In this document: positions 44,906 through 53,812 of the stretch, piece by piece | How the letters are laid out: each line of letters begins with the position of its first letter | How positions within the stretch are numbered: position 1 is the stretch's first letter | NCBI RefSeq assembly: GCF_021654855.1 | Contig: NZ_AP024202.1 | Location: 62,001-126,000 of the forward strand | Direction of reading: 5' to 3' | Source: Thiomicrorhabdus immobilis | GTDB lineage: Bacteria > Pseudomonadota > Gammaproteobacteria > Thiomicrospirales > Thiomicrospiraceae | Length of the DNA stretch: 64,000 nucleotides | Program-made: the position numbers and the translations under genes | The notes under the pieces: generated by a model | What the model was told of the DNA's origin: nothing | Databases searched by the model: none | Seen by the model: only the letters and a program-made list of their open reading frames with translations

Positions 44906-46939
44906 TTACGCCACAATGACTTTTCTAAACATGCCCGCCATGTGATACAGCATGTGGCAGTGATAAGCCCAAACCCCTTTGGCATCCACCGTTACTCGGT
45001 AACTGATACGAGCACCCGGCTGAACCACAATGGTGTGTTTTCTGGGTAGATAATTCAGGTCACCGGTTTCCAAATCACTCCACATACCGTGTAAATGCAT
45101 GGGGTGATTCATCATGGTGTTGTTGATAAAGGTAATACGAATTCGTTCGCCAAATTTAAAATGCATCGGCTCCGCTTTAGAGTAGGGAACCCCGTCAATT
45201 GACCACATATAACGTTCCATATTTCCCGTTAAGTTAAGAACAATTTCGCGGTCAGGCTTGGGTTCTAAATTGGTCGGGTAAAGGTTGCGTAAATCGGCAT
45301 AGGTCAATACTTTACGGCCGTTATTACGCAAACCCACGCCAGGGTCACTTAAACGGTATTGCGCATCTTCAGCCCGCATATTGGTATGTGGCCCCCATTT
45401 GATCTTGGCTTGCTCAACAGGCCAGTCGGCCACTTCTAGATTGGCATTCGGTTGCAACCTTTGTTTCAGTGCAGGCGTGTCATGCTCCATAGCGTGATTC
45501 ATGCTTTGATGTTGCGAGTGATCCATTGCGGACATATCGGGCGTGTTTTGGTTCATCTCTTGGTGTTGAGAGTGATCCATTGCGGACATATCGGGTGTAT
45601 CGTGGTTCATCTCTTGGTGTTGAGAGTGATCCATTGCGGACATATCGGGTGTATCGTGGTTCATCTCTTGGTGTTGAGAGTGTTCCATTGACGGCATCAC
45701 CTTCATGTCATGCATATCGTGATGCATGCCCGGCATGGAGTGATCCATCTTACTCATATCCATTGCCATATCGCTATGTCCTAAGATGGGTAACGGGTCT
45801 AGCTCTGGTGTGTCGGCAATAAGGTTGGCATCGGTGGTTAAACTCCCTATTGCGTAACCAGAACGGTCTAACGCTTGAGCGAAGACCGCATAGGCCTGCT
45901 CATGTTGCGGCTCAACTAACACGTCGTAGGTTTCCGCCACCCCAATTCGTAATTGATCGACTTCAACAGGTTGTACTAAGTTGCCGTCAGAGGCGATGAC
46001 GGTCATTTTTAGCCCAGGGATATGAATATCAAAAAAGGTCATTGCCGAACTATTGATAAAACGCAAACGTACCTTTTCACCTGGCTTAAACACGCCACGC
46101 CAATGGGTAGACGGGTTAGCTCCATTCATCAAGTAGGTGTAAGTGGCTCCGGTTACGTCAGAGAGGTCTCGGTCCATCATCGACATTTCATTCCACATCT
46201 TGCGGTTGTTAAACGCAGTCATAAAACCGTTTTCTTGGACTTCGCTAAAAAAGTCACCAAGGGTTCGTTGCTGGTAATTGTAGTAATCCGGCATGCGTTT
46301 CAGGTTTTTCACCACATCATGGGGATCTTCATCGGTCCAGTCCGAAAGTTGAATGACATGGTCATGCTGGTAGTGATAGGGATCTTTCTGCTTTGGCAGA
46401 ATAACGATGGAACCGTACATGCCGTTTTGTTCTTGAAAGCCTGAATGGCTGTGATACCAGTAACTACCGTGTTGCTGGACCTTAAATTTATAGGTAAAGG
46501 TTTCGCCAGGCTTAATGCCATCGAAGGTGAGCCCTGGCACGCCATCCATTTCAAAAGGCAAAATAATGCCGTGCCAGTGAATGGAAGTCATTTCATCTAA
46601 ATGATTGGTCACATGCAGTGTGACTTCATCACCTTCACGCCAAATTAAGGTAGGGCTTGGCAACATATTGTTTATCGTGGTGGCAAGCTGCGGTGTACCG
46701 GTGAAGTTGACGATAGAGGTGCCAATATCCAGATGAAATTCGGTGCCGGAAAGTACTTTGGTGTTTTGCACGTGGGATTGATTTTGTATCCCACCTGGCG
46801 TGCTGGCAAGTAGCTGGGTGGGATTAAACCCGACTCCGGCCATAGTGCTACTCATGACCGCACCCTTAATAAAAGTACGGCGAGTGAGGCTATTCGGTTG
46901 TGAATCATTGGAACGAATAGAAAGATTTTGAGTGTTCAT
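44906..46939 (-). CDS. copA: CopA multicopper oxidase, Tat-exported
   Basis: A 677-residue periplasmic copper oxidase of the CopA/PcoA family. A twin-arginine signal (TRRTFIKGAVMSS) is followed by cupredoxin domains with copper ligands IHWHGIILP and SYWYHSHSGFQEQ, and C-terminal NHPMHLHGMW and AYHCHMLYHMAGM, supplying type 1, 2 and 3 ligands. Between them is a Met/His-rich region (about residues 395-490) containing three perfect-length 18-residue repeats. It oxidises Cu(I) to Cu(II) and binds extra copper. Operon copL-like, copA, copB; no copRS in the window. Start has AGGAG upstream. Confidence 0.95.
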   Translation of the reverse strand: MNTQNLSIRSNDSQPNSLTRRTFIKGAVMSSTMAGVGFNPTQLLASTPGGIQNQSHVQNTKVLSGTEFHLDIGTSIVNFTGTPQLATTINNMLPSPTLIWREGDEVTLHVTNHLDEMTSIHWHGIILPFEMDGVPGLTFDGIKPGETFTYKFKVQQHGSYWYHSHSGFQEQNGMYGSIVILPKQKDPYHYQHDHVIQLSDWTDEDPHDVVKNLKRMPDYYNYQQRTLGDFFSEVQENGFMTAFNNRKMWNEMSMMDRDLSDVTGATYTYLMNGANPSTHWRGVFKPGEKVRLRFINSSAMTFFDIHIPGLKMTVIASDGNLVQPVEVDQLRIGVAETYDVLVEPQHEQAYAVFAQALDRSGYAIGSLTTDANLIADTPELDPLPILGHSDMAMDMSKMDHSMPGMHHDMHDMKVMPSMEHSQHQEMNHDTPDMSAMDHSQHQEMNHDTPDMSAMDHSQHQEMNQNTPDMSAMDHSQHQSMNHAMEHDTPALKQRLQPNANLEVADWPVEQAKIKWGPHTNMRAEDAQYRLSDPGVGLRNNGRKVLTYADLRNLYPTNLEPKPDREIVLNLTGNMERYMWSIDGVPYSKAEPMHFKFGERIRITFINNTMMNHPMHLHGMWSDLETGDLNYLPRKHTIVVQPGARISYRVTVDAKGVWAYHCHMLYHMAGMFRKVIVA
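45503..45664. repeat. Three 54-bp tandem repeats in copA
   Basis: Three head-to-tail 54-base units, each coding 18 residues of the form MNHDTPDMSAMDHSQHQE (third: MNQNTP... ending HQS). Near-identity at DNA level points to recent slippage expansion of a metal-binding segment. Confidence 0.93.
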
Positions 46940-47003
46940 GGTTAACTCCTAAATTTTAAATACAGTGAGCCACAGTCAATTAAGCTGTGAATGTGTTTAA
47001 AAA

Positions 47004-47459
47004 TTAAGCGTTAAAGAGAGGCGGTCGAAGTTCGGGGGAGGTCGTTCGGCTAATGAACTGGGTTTTTGGAGTATCGGTTTTGCTGGATTGTTCTAGAGCG
47101 ATTAATTCAATCGAAGAGGTTACGGTCAAAGCGGAAACGGCCGCGATACCCAAACAACTGCTGTCATGACAGTTCAAATCACACAGGTGAATACCTGGTT
47201 CGCAACAGGGCATAGGAGATGCGTTTTGTGGCATATTTGCTGAAAAGTCGTCTTGCATGAAATCAACCATAGACGGATTCATGTCTGGACTCATGGCATG
47301 TATATCCATCGCTGAATTGCCGTGCATCATCTGTTTCATGTGCATTTCGTGAGAATGATTTGCAGAACCTTGATACACCATCAAACCTTCGGCAAAGACT
47401 GGCCGAATCATTAGCGAGAGAGCTAATAACAACAGTAGATAAGGTTTAATGGATTTCAT
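47004..47459 (-). CDS. Small periplasmic Met/His/Cys-rich protein, CopL-like
   Basis: A 151-residue protein with a clear signal peptide (about 1-23, VFA), a Met/His-rich stretch (HSHEMHMKQMMHGNSAMD) and six cysteines in the middle (PCCEPGIHLCDLNCHDSSC), ending ELRPPLFNA. Position just upstream of copA and composition resemble CopL of xanthomonads and similar unnamed proteins; sequence identity to CopL cannot be verified. Likely binds copper before or beside CopA. First gene of the cop operon. Confidence 0.72.
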   Translation of the reverse strand: MKSIKPYLLLLLALSLMIRPVFAEGLMVYQGSANHSHEMHMKQMMHGNSAMDIHAMSPDMNPSMVDFMQDDFSANMPQNASPMPCCEPGIHLCDLNCHDSSCLGIAAVSALTVTSSIELIALEQSSKTDTPKTQFISRTTSPELRPPLFNA

Positions 47460-47479
47460 AATGACTGATATTTCATGCA

Positions 47480-47497
47480 GTTAATTCTGGTTAATTC
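47480..47497. promoter_or_regulatory. 10-bp-period direct repeat upstream of the cop operon
   Basis: GTTAATTC at 47480-47487 and 47490-47497, one helical turn apart, 20-38 bases upstream of the first cop gene. Tandem half-sites with this period are typical of OmpR-family regulators such as CopR. Candidate only. Confidence 0.35.
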
Positions 47498-47545
47498 CTT
47501 ACTAATCTACTCAAGTATTGGTTTTTTTGCAAATTAAAATGGGTA

Positions 47546-47579
47546 AAAATTGAATGACCAGGCCTGGTCATTCAATTTT
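47546..47579. repeat. Iterated palindrome, 34-bp extended copy
   Basis: The longest copy: core ACCAGGCCTGGT (47557-47568) within a perfect 34-base palindrome with flanks AAAATTGAATG/CATTCAATTTT, 21 bases after the stop of the GGDEF-EAL gene. It ends in T residues and should terminate transcription or form a cruciform. Confidence 0.92.
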
Positions 47580-47600
47580 AGGTAAATAGAGCGGTTAGGG

Positions 47601-49604
47601 TTAAGTCGCGAGCGGTTTGTTGGTTCTGTTGACCAAATCGATAAAGTCTTTGTTGGGTAGGGGCTTGCTACATAGATAACCTTGATAAACCTCGCAATCA
47701 AGCACTTTTAGAAACTCTAATTGCTCCGGTCTTTCGACCCCTTCGGCGACCACGTTGATCTTTAGGTTGTGGGCCATATTGACAATGGTCTGTATGAAAA
47801 CCGAGCCGGAGTGTGAGGCGTAGTCATCTAAAAACGATTTATCGATTTTTAAGGTATTGATCGGGAAGTTTTTCAAATAGGCTAAAGAGGAGTAGCCAGT
47901 ACCAAAATCATCTAGAGAGGTAGTAATGCCAGTACCACGAATTTTTTTCAGTAGGGTCAGGTGCTCTTCGGTGTTTTGCATTAATACCGACTCGGTCACT
48001 TCAATATCAAGATATTGAGGGTTGAAATCCGATTTATAGATAAGGTCTCTTAACTTTTGAAAAAAGTGTGGATGACTAAATTGCATCGCAGAAACATTGA
48101 CGGAAACAGGAATTTGAAACTGGTGCTCTTTTTGCCATTCCATTTGCTGCTGAATCGCCTGCTGCAGTATCCAGTCGCCAAGGGGAATGATCAGGCCGGT
48201 TTGTTCAGCGAGAGGGATGAATTCTAATGGAGATACCATTCCTTTAGTTGGATGGTTCCAACGGATAAGGCTCTCGGCACCAACCACTTTGCCTGATTTG
48301 ATTTCCACTTTAGGTTGATAGTAGAGTTCAAATTCTTGATTTTGTAAGGCGGTGCGGAGCTGATTTTCCATCTCCACTTCAAACAAAATTTTGTTGTTAA
48401 GCGTTTCTGTGAAGTAGTGAACCTGATTTTTCCCCAGTTTTTTGGCTTCATACATGGCGATATCAGCGTTCTTCATCAAAGATTGGGCGTTCTCACCATC
48501 TTTAGGGTAAAACGCCACGCCGATACTGGCAGAAACATTGATGGCGTGATTTCTGATGATTTGTTCTTGCGCGAGTTTGTCTAGCACCCTTTGGATAATG
48601 TGATTCAATTCAATATGGCTGGCATATTGATTGATCACCATCACAAATTCATCGCCGCCAAAACGGGCAATAATGTCGTAACCTCGCAATGAAGATTCCA
48701 TGATATCGGCAATCTTTATGAGCAATTCATCACCCGCATCATGGCCTAGGGTGTCATTGATATTTTTAAAGTTATCGATATCGACAAACAGATAAGCGAA
48801 CTCGGTTTCATTCCTTGAAGCCTCCTCAATTAACCAAGTTAAGCGTTCATTAAGTTGTTGTCTATTGGGTAAACCACTCAGTTCATCGGTTCTTGCGGAG
48901 TGATATAGCGCTCTAGATTCTTCGCCCAAGCGTTGAAAGGTTTGCAGCATTGAACTTCTTATGGTTTCAAGCTCTCGGATTTTGAGTTTTTCGGGAACTC
49001 GATCATGGTAGTAAGCAAATTTGCGAAGCTTTTCTAAAGGGTTAATCAGGCGGATTCGAAAAATCCAATAGAGTATTACGGCAATGATGAAAGTCGGTAA
49101 AACAGAATAAATCAGATATTTACTCGAGGTTTCAGAGAAATAATTTTGCAGTGCATATTGGTTGGGATAAAGATAAATCGTCAATTCTATCTGTTCATTT
49201 TGCTTATAGTAATCAAACTTCTGACTATGCGTTTTATAGGAGCTGGAAATGTCTACCTTCGCTAAGTTTAGATTGGAATGCGTATGGTTTTTAGCAGGAA
49301 TGTTTTTAATCGCAGGATCGGTTGTCAGTAGGATTTGATCCTGTTTGGCAACAATAATCGCTTTAATCAAGTTGTTTTGAGCGACCTTACGGTTAAACAG
49401 TGATTTAAAGTGGGCGATTGCTTGAATGTTTTTCAGCTCGGTAGAAAGAATGTAGCTGGTTTCATTCAGGATCTGGTGGTAATTTTCTGTAATCAGTTCG
49501 GCTTTAGTGTTTTGTTCCTTTACATAGTATATAGCGAACGAGCTATATAAACCGATGAGGACAAGAACGAAAAGGCCTGCTAAAAAGCGGTTTATAGACA
49601 GCAT
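47601..49604 (-). CDS. Membrane GGDEF-EAL protein
   Basis: A 667-residue protein: membrane helices at about 8-28 and 165-185 with a periplasmic loop between, then a GGDEF domain (RGYD inhibitory site and RFGGDEF, about residues 235-400) and an EAL domain (about 405-655) with ESLIRW, SVNVSAMQF, EVTESVLM, LDDFGTGYSS, AEGVE and YQGYL. Both catalytic sites look complete. The gene starts directly at the stop of the substrate-binding lipoprotein gene (TAG then ATG), so the loop may take its signal from that protein. No PAS or GAF domain between membrane and GGDEF, unlike the 24224 paralogue. Confidence 0.93.
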   Translation of the reverse strand: MLSINRFLAGLFVLVLIGLYSSFAIYYVKEQNTKAELITENYHQILNETSYILSTELKNIQAIAHFKSLFNRKVAQNNLIKAIIVAKQDQILLTTDPAIKNIPAKNHTHSNLNLAKVDISSSYKTHSQKFDYYKQNEQIELTIYLYPNQYALQNYFSETSSKYLIYSVLPTFIIAVILYWIFRIRLINPLEKLRKFAYYHDRVPEKLKIRELETIRSSMLQTFQRLGEESRALYHSARTDELSGLPNRQQLNERLTWLIEEASRNETEFAYLFVDIDNFKNINDTLGHDAGDELLIKIADIMESSLRGYDIIARFGGDEFVMVINQYASHIELNHIIQRVLDKLAQEQIIRNHAINVSASIGVAFYPKDGENAQSLMKNADIAMYEAKKLGKNQVHYFTETLNNKILFEVEMENQLRTALQNQEFELYYQPKVEIKSGKVVGAESLIRWNHPTKGMVSPLEFIPLAEQTGLIIPLGDWILQQAIQQQMEWQKEHQFQIPVSVNVSAMQFSHPHFFQKLRDLIYKSDFNPQYLDIEVTESVLMQNTEEHLTLLKKIRGTGITTSLDDFGTGYSSLAYLKNFPINTLKIDKSFLDDYASHSGSVFIQTIVNMAHNLKINVVAEGVERPEQLEFLKVLDCEVYQGYLCSKPLPNKDFIDLVNRTNKPLAT

Positions 49605-50501
49605 CTATAATAGATCCTGTATTGGGAAATTGGTTTTTTGCATTCTCTGTTGCAGGGCTTTTGGTAAAGATTTATTTAGCCACTCTATTTGTTTTAAACC
49701 GGCATTGAATTCCTCAAAACTGGTGTTTTCTAGGTAAGGTTTGACTGTTTCATAATAGGCTTTAGGGTCTTCATTGAGCGCATTAACGGCTTGATTGATG
49801 CGCTCTTTAAGCTTTATATAAGTTTGTTGGTTTTTATGGAGGCTTTCTTTGGTGGTGTATAAAGCATCCAACACTAACAAATCAGCAATTTCTTTGGTTG
49901 AACCCAAGGTTTGAAAACCAATCTTGGTTAAATCAAAGTTATAAGGGATATAGGTGGTCACAATGCTAGCGCGACTAGGCACTGACTGTTTTAATTCAGT
50001 GACAATTTTGAGTTGGTCTTTGTTGATAAAGTTGAATTGTTGGTTTTGTAAGTCGTGTAATTCAATAAATTGCTGAAAAACAAGTGAGTTGATGGAGTTT
50101 ATCTCTAGATACACATCAATAGGTTGCTGGCTTGCTTTCAGCTCATCGATGGAACGATTGCCCATCACCATATCCCCACCCATTGAGCGGTCAAACATCA
50201 AAATAGGGGTCAGTTTATAGTGTTTTTCTTTGAGTTTTTGGTACTCATATTGTGTTCCCACCAATCCATCAAAATGGCCGGTATGAAAGGTCATCATGCT
50301 TTCGCCTAGAGAAACTACGGTAGAGATTTCAATATTCAGTTCTTGTAGCCAACCTTTTTCTTTGGCGTAAAACAATGGGGAATAACCAATCCAGGAATTT
50401 ACCAAAATTTTAATTGGTGCATTATTGTGATGGCTACAACTCATGACAGAGAGAATCATCACCAGTAATAGTGATTTAAATAAAAAACCGATTTTTGGCA
50501 T
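49605..50501 (-). CDS. Orphan substrate-binding lipoprotein upstream of GGDEF-EAL
   Basis: A 298-residue SsuA/NMT1-like binding protein with a lipobox (LSVMSC) and INSWIGYSPLF-type start (IKILVNSWIGYSPLFYAKEK). No ABC permease or ATPase is nearby. AAGGTG ribosome site ahead of ATG 50501. It is followed with no gap by a membrane GGDEF-EAL gene, repeating the arrangement at 28213/24224 with clearly different sequence. It is probably a ligand-sensing partner for c-di-GMP signalling. Ligand unknown; sulfonate, amine or pyrimidine-like compounds are possible from the fold family only. Confidence 0.82.
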   Translation of the reverse strand: MPKIGFLFKSLLLVMILSVMSCSHHNNAPIKILVNSWIGYSPLFYAKEKGWLQELNIEISTVVSLGESMMTFHTGHFDGLVGTQYEYQKLKEKHYKLTPILMFDRSMGGDMVMGNRSIDELKASQQPIDVYLEINSINSLVFQQFIELHDLQNQQFNFINKDQLKIVTELKQSVPSRASIVTTYIPYNFDLTKIGFQTLGSTKEIADLLVLDALYTTKESLHKNQQTYIKLKERINQAVNALNEDPKAYYETVKPYLENTSFEEFNAGLKQIEWLNKSLPKALQQRMQKTNFPIQDLL

Positions 50502-50569
50502 ATCAACACCTTCTCTCTAAAATGAACCAGAACTTTTATAAAATCGTATCTGCTTAGCCATAAATATTT

Positions 50570-52954
50570 TTAATTCAATTCTAGAATAATATCATCAAGT
50601 TGAGTAGGGCTTAAATACGTATTAAAGTTTTTATATGTCCCGCTTTCGTAAAAGAATTTCAACAGGGTTTTGTCAATTTGCCCTGCGTTGGCCATTGAAC
50701 ATAAAATTTTAGCAATTTGTGAGAGTGTGTTTGGCTCTTTATATGGGCGATCTTTGGATGAAAGCGCCTCATAGAGGTCGGCTAAAATCAAGATTCGATC
50801 TTCTAAACGAATGTCTTTAGCGGTTAAACCTCTAGGGTAACCACTGCCGTCTAATTTTTCATGGTGATTGGCGGCAATATTGACAACACGCTCATATTTT
50901 TTAGGGAATGGTAGGGTTTTCAAGATTTCCAAAGAAACTCGAGCATGATCCATGATTTTGTCACGTTCTTGGTTGTTTAAGGTTCCAGCTCGGATGCTTA
51001 AATTGATTTTTTCATCTTCATTGATTACCGCCATGGTTTCGCCAGCTACTTGATAACGGTATTGGCTTAACTCAGCGATGCGTTTTAAATCCTCGTCTTG
51101 TAGATATGGGCTGCCTTGATTGGTGGTTTTGATAAACTGAAACAGTTCATCCAACTCATCGATTTTCGTGAGATATTCGGGGGAGTTCTGTACACGGTCC
51201 GCTACCGGCTGTCCAAGTTCGGCTTTCAGGTGCTGGATGAGTAGGTCGCGTTTCACTATTTCAATGCGGTCTTGTATTGCATTGATCCGATCGTAGACTT
51301 TTTCGAGTTTAGTCGACTTTTGCATAATGAACTCAGGGGTCGCAATCTTACCCACATCATGTAATAGGGCGGCAATGTTAATGGCATGAAGTTCCTCTGC
51401 TGTGTAATTCACCTCTTTATAAACGGTTTGATCTTCAGAGATGCCTTGGGCGATGATTTGCGAGAGTTCGGCCACCAAACGGACGTGACCGCTGGTAAAC
51501 GAGCATTTCTCATCAAATGCTTTGGTCATTGTGCCAATCACCGATTCAAACAAGGTTTCTAGCTCTTTGATGAGCAGTGCGTTGGTCAGCGAGATAGCGG
51601 CTTGAGAGGCTAAAGCGGCGCTGTTTTGCTCATCATCTGCTTCAAAGGCGATGCTTTTTCCAGAGGAATCGGTTTTATTGATGAGTTGTAACACCCCTAG
51701 AAGTTCTTGGTGGGTATTCAGTAACGGTATCACCAACATCGAATGCGATTGATACCCTGTGGAGCGATCGAATTTTTTGGTACCTTCAAAGTTGAAATTT
51801 TGATTTTCATAGACATTGTCTATATTGATAACCTGTTTATTCAAAGCGCAATAATTGGCCACCATCTGTTCATTAGGTTGACCATTTTCTAGATAAAGCG
51901 GCAGATTGTCCCAGCTAATGGGTTGTGCGCTACCTCCCATATGAATATCTAAACTGCGGTTTTGTACTACGGTAAAAACCAACTCTTCTTTATTATCGGC
52001 CAAACGATATAGGGTTCCGGCATCGGCATTTGCAAAGTCCATGGCGTGTTGTAAGATCATCTCTAACAGTCTATCCAGATTTGTCTCTGAAGAAAGTGCT
52101 TGAGCGGTTGTCAGCAGTGACTGTAATTGCTTTGCATTGGCATTTGAATGTTGCATGCTGTTATGGGTGATTTGAGTTCTATTGTCTACGAGCTCAAAAG
52201 AATCACCACTTTCCAGAATGTTTTGAATGTTCCCTTTAAAGCGGAGTTGTTTTAATTCTGTGGTTACATCCTTTTCATATGCCGGTTTTACATGATAAGG
52301 AAAAACGTCAATCGGTCGTTGAATCTCATCCAAGACTTTTTGTAACAGCGTTGTCGTCAAGTGTTTGCTTGCCAGAGCCAGCTCTTCTAAATAAGAGGGA
52401 AAAGAGGTGTCGATTATCAAGCTTTGAATCGTCGAATCCTGATTGATGGTTTGAGCGATTGCAGGGTTTAAATAGGTGTCACCGGTTATCAGACAACCAA
52501 TACCATTCTGTTTGACAATAAAACCACAAGCACCATCGGTATGATTGGCATCGACCACTTTAATGATCGAGTCGCCGCAGGTAATTTGTTCACCGATGGC
52601 AAGTTCTTCAAAAGAGAGCAAGGGAAGCTTCAAGGTGGGGTGTTCTATGTTTTGGAATCTCGGCCAGACAATATCATTGAAAATATGGCTTTCTAACGTC
52701 GCGATAGTCTGTTTAAGCGCATAAACTTTCAAGGGATTTGTACGTTTGGCAAAATGGGTTTCAATCAAAAAAGGTAAATCCACCAAGTGGTCAAAATGGG
52801 CATGGGTCAGAAAGACATTCTCGATTAGATTGCTTTTCTCGCCTAATGCACGCATCACGTTCCCGGCATCAATGATTGTTGTTTCATTGATTTGAAAGGA
52901 TATGCAGGCCTTGTCTTTATCTAATGAGCCTGATGCACCGAGTACCTTAATCAT
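50570..52954 (-). CDS. Metallo-beta-lactamase/class II PDE-like - GAF - HD-GYP fusion
   Basis: A 794-residue soluble fusion. Residues about 1-260 form a metallo-beta-lactamase fold with LTHAHFDHLVDLPF, DANHTDGACGF and LITGDTYLN, most like class II 3',5'-cyclic-nucleotide phosphodiesterases. GAF lies at about 285-460 and HD-GYP at about 490-790 (LLHDVGKIATPEF and HHEKLDGSGYPRGL). The phosphodiesterase core and the HD-GYP core both look intact, so one polypeptide could join cAMP-type and c-di-GMP breakdown. Start at ATG 52954 with GGAG upstream; an in-frame start at 53008 lacks support. Transcribed alone, ahead of the lipoprotein gene by 68 bases. Confidence 0.87.
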   Translation of the reverse strand: MIKVLGASGSLDKDKACISFQINETTIIDAGNVMRALGEKSNLIENVFLTHAHFDHLVDLPFLIETHFAKRTNPLKVYALKQTIATLESHIFNDIVWPRFQNIEHPTLKLPLLSFEELAIGEQITCGDSIIKVVDANHTDGACGFIVKQNGIGCLITGDTYLNPAIAQTINQDSTIQSLIIDTSFPSYLEELALASKHLTTTLLQKVLDEIQRPIDVFPYHVKPAYEKDVTTELKQLRFKGNIQNILESGDSFELVDNRTQITHNSMQHSNANAKQLQSLLTTAQALSSETNLDRLLEMILQHAMDFANADAGTLYRLADNKEELVFTVVQNRSLDIHMGGSAQPISWDNLPLYLENGQPNEQMVANYCALNKQVINIDNVYENQNFNFEGTKKFDRSTGYQSHSMLVIPLLNTHQELLGVLQLINKTDSSGKSIAFEADDEQNSAALASQAAISLTNALLIKELETLFESVIGTMTKAFDEKCSFTSGHVRLVAELSQIIAQGISEDQTVYKEVNYTAEELHAINIAALLHDVGKIATPEFIMQKSTKLEKVYDRINAIQDRIEIVKRDLLIQHLKAELGQPVADRVQNSPEYLTKIDELDELFQFIKTTNQGSPYLQDEDLKRIAELSQYRYQVAGETMAVINEDEKINLSIRAGTLNNQERDKIMDHARVSLEILKTLPFPKKYERVVNIAANHHEKLDGSGYPRGLTAKDIRLEDRILILADLYEALSSKDRPYKEPNTLSQIAKILCSMANAGQIDKTLLKFFYESGTYKNFNTYLSPTQLDDIILELN

Positions 52955-53137
52955 GTTTTGCTCCAATCTAAAACGCTGGAAATGGGTTATGTTTGATTTA
53001 ACTGGCAAACTACTAATAGCGAGAAAATTGAGTGCCTGTTGCTGTAGTCAACTATAGAGCTAAGAGGGGCTAATGTAAACGGCCAAGTATTTGAAAGGTA
53101 TTATGAAAGTGCGCTAAAGATGAAATGGGTTTTGAGC

Positions 53138-53788
53138 TTACTCTTTATCAAACTGAAGCCATTCGGGATAACCTTCGGCCATTCTGCTTGCTTGGAGCTT
53201 GTGCTTGTTTAGATGTTCCACCGCTTCATAAGACCATAAGCAATAAGGCCCTCGGCAATAGACTATGATGGGTTTTTGCGGGTTGAGTTCCGGAGTTTTT
53301 TCAGCGAGTTGGTGGATGGGGATATTGATTGCCCCTTCAACGTGTCCTGCCAAATATTCATCTTGTGGACGGACATCCAGCAACTGTACCTGGTCGGTTT
53401 TTAGTGCCCGTTTGAGTTCTTTAGGGTTAAAAGGCATGAGGGGTGCGCGCGGCCCCAACTCTTGATTGAGAATATTGGCAACTTCGGTCATTTGGTTTTC
53501 AGCAATTTGGCGCATCGCTTGAATAAGCGGGATGATAGCGGTATCGCTAAGCTGATAAATGCGTTGCGCACCTTGCACTTGATTGATTACCAGGCCTGCT
53601 TGTTTTAACTGTTGTAAATGTTTAGAAACATTAGCCACACTTAATTGCAGTTTGCTGCTGATGGTGTCGACCTGTGAAGGCGATTGCGCCAAAATGTCTA
53701 AAATCAACAAACGATTGGCATGACCCAGTGATTTACCTATTTGCGCAAGTTGCTCAAATAGGCAGATTTTTAGGTTTGTGTCACTCAT
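53138..53788 (-). CDS. ArsR-family regulator fused to a rhodanese domain
   Basis: A 216-residue protein: winged helix-turn-helix of the ArsR kind (about 1-95; LLILDILAQSPSQVDTISSKLQLSVANVSKHL, seen in part as SVANVSKHLQQLKQAG) and a C-terminal rhodanese domain (about 115-215) with active loop YCRGPYCLWSYEA. Regulators of this type respond to sulfur compounds through the catalytic Cys. The hydrolase gene ends just upstream and an MFS transporter gene is divergent, with a palindromic operator before it. The iterated palindrome covers its ribosome-binding region. Sulfur-responsive repression is inferred. Confidence 0.9.
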   Translation of the reverse strand: MSDTNLKICLFEQLAQIGKSLGHANRLLILDILAQSPSQVDTISSKLQLSVANVSKHLQQLKQAGLVINQVQGAQRIYQLSDTAIIPLIQAMRQIAENQMTEVANILNQELGPRAPLMPFNPKELKRALKTDQVQLLDVRPQDEYLAGHVEGAINIPIHQLAEKTPELNPQKPIIVYCRGPYCLWSYEAVEHLNKHKLQASRMAEGYPEWLQFDKE

Positions 53789-53794
53789 CTTGAT

Positions 53795-53806
53795 ACCAGG
53801 CCTGGT
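53795..53806. repeat. Iterated palindrome ACCAGGCCTGGT in a ribosome-binding region
   Basis: Exact core only, six bases after the hydrolase stop and six bases before the regulator ATG, in a 24-base gap. A hairpin here could affect translation initiation of the regulator. Confidence 0.85.
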
Positions 53807-53812
53807 GGATAT

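Noticed and set aside
44878-44985. N-terminal extension of CopB reaching into copA
   Set aside because: It is an out-of-frame reading of the copA 3' end; ATG 44877 has a good ribosome site and a signal peptide.
45452-45822. Open frames antisense to the CopA repeats
   Set aside because: Frames stay open because of the 54-base repeats; product is repetitive and unlike any protein family.
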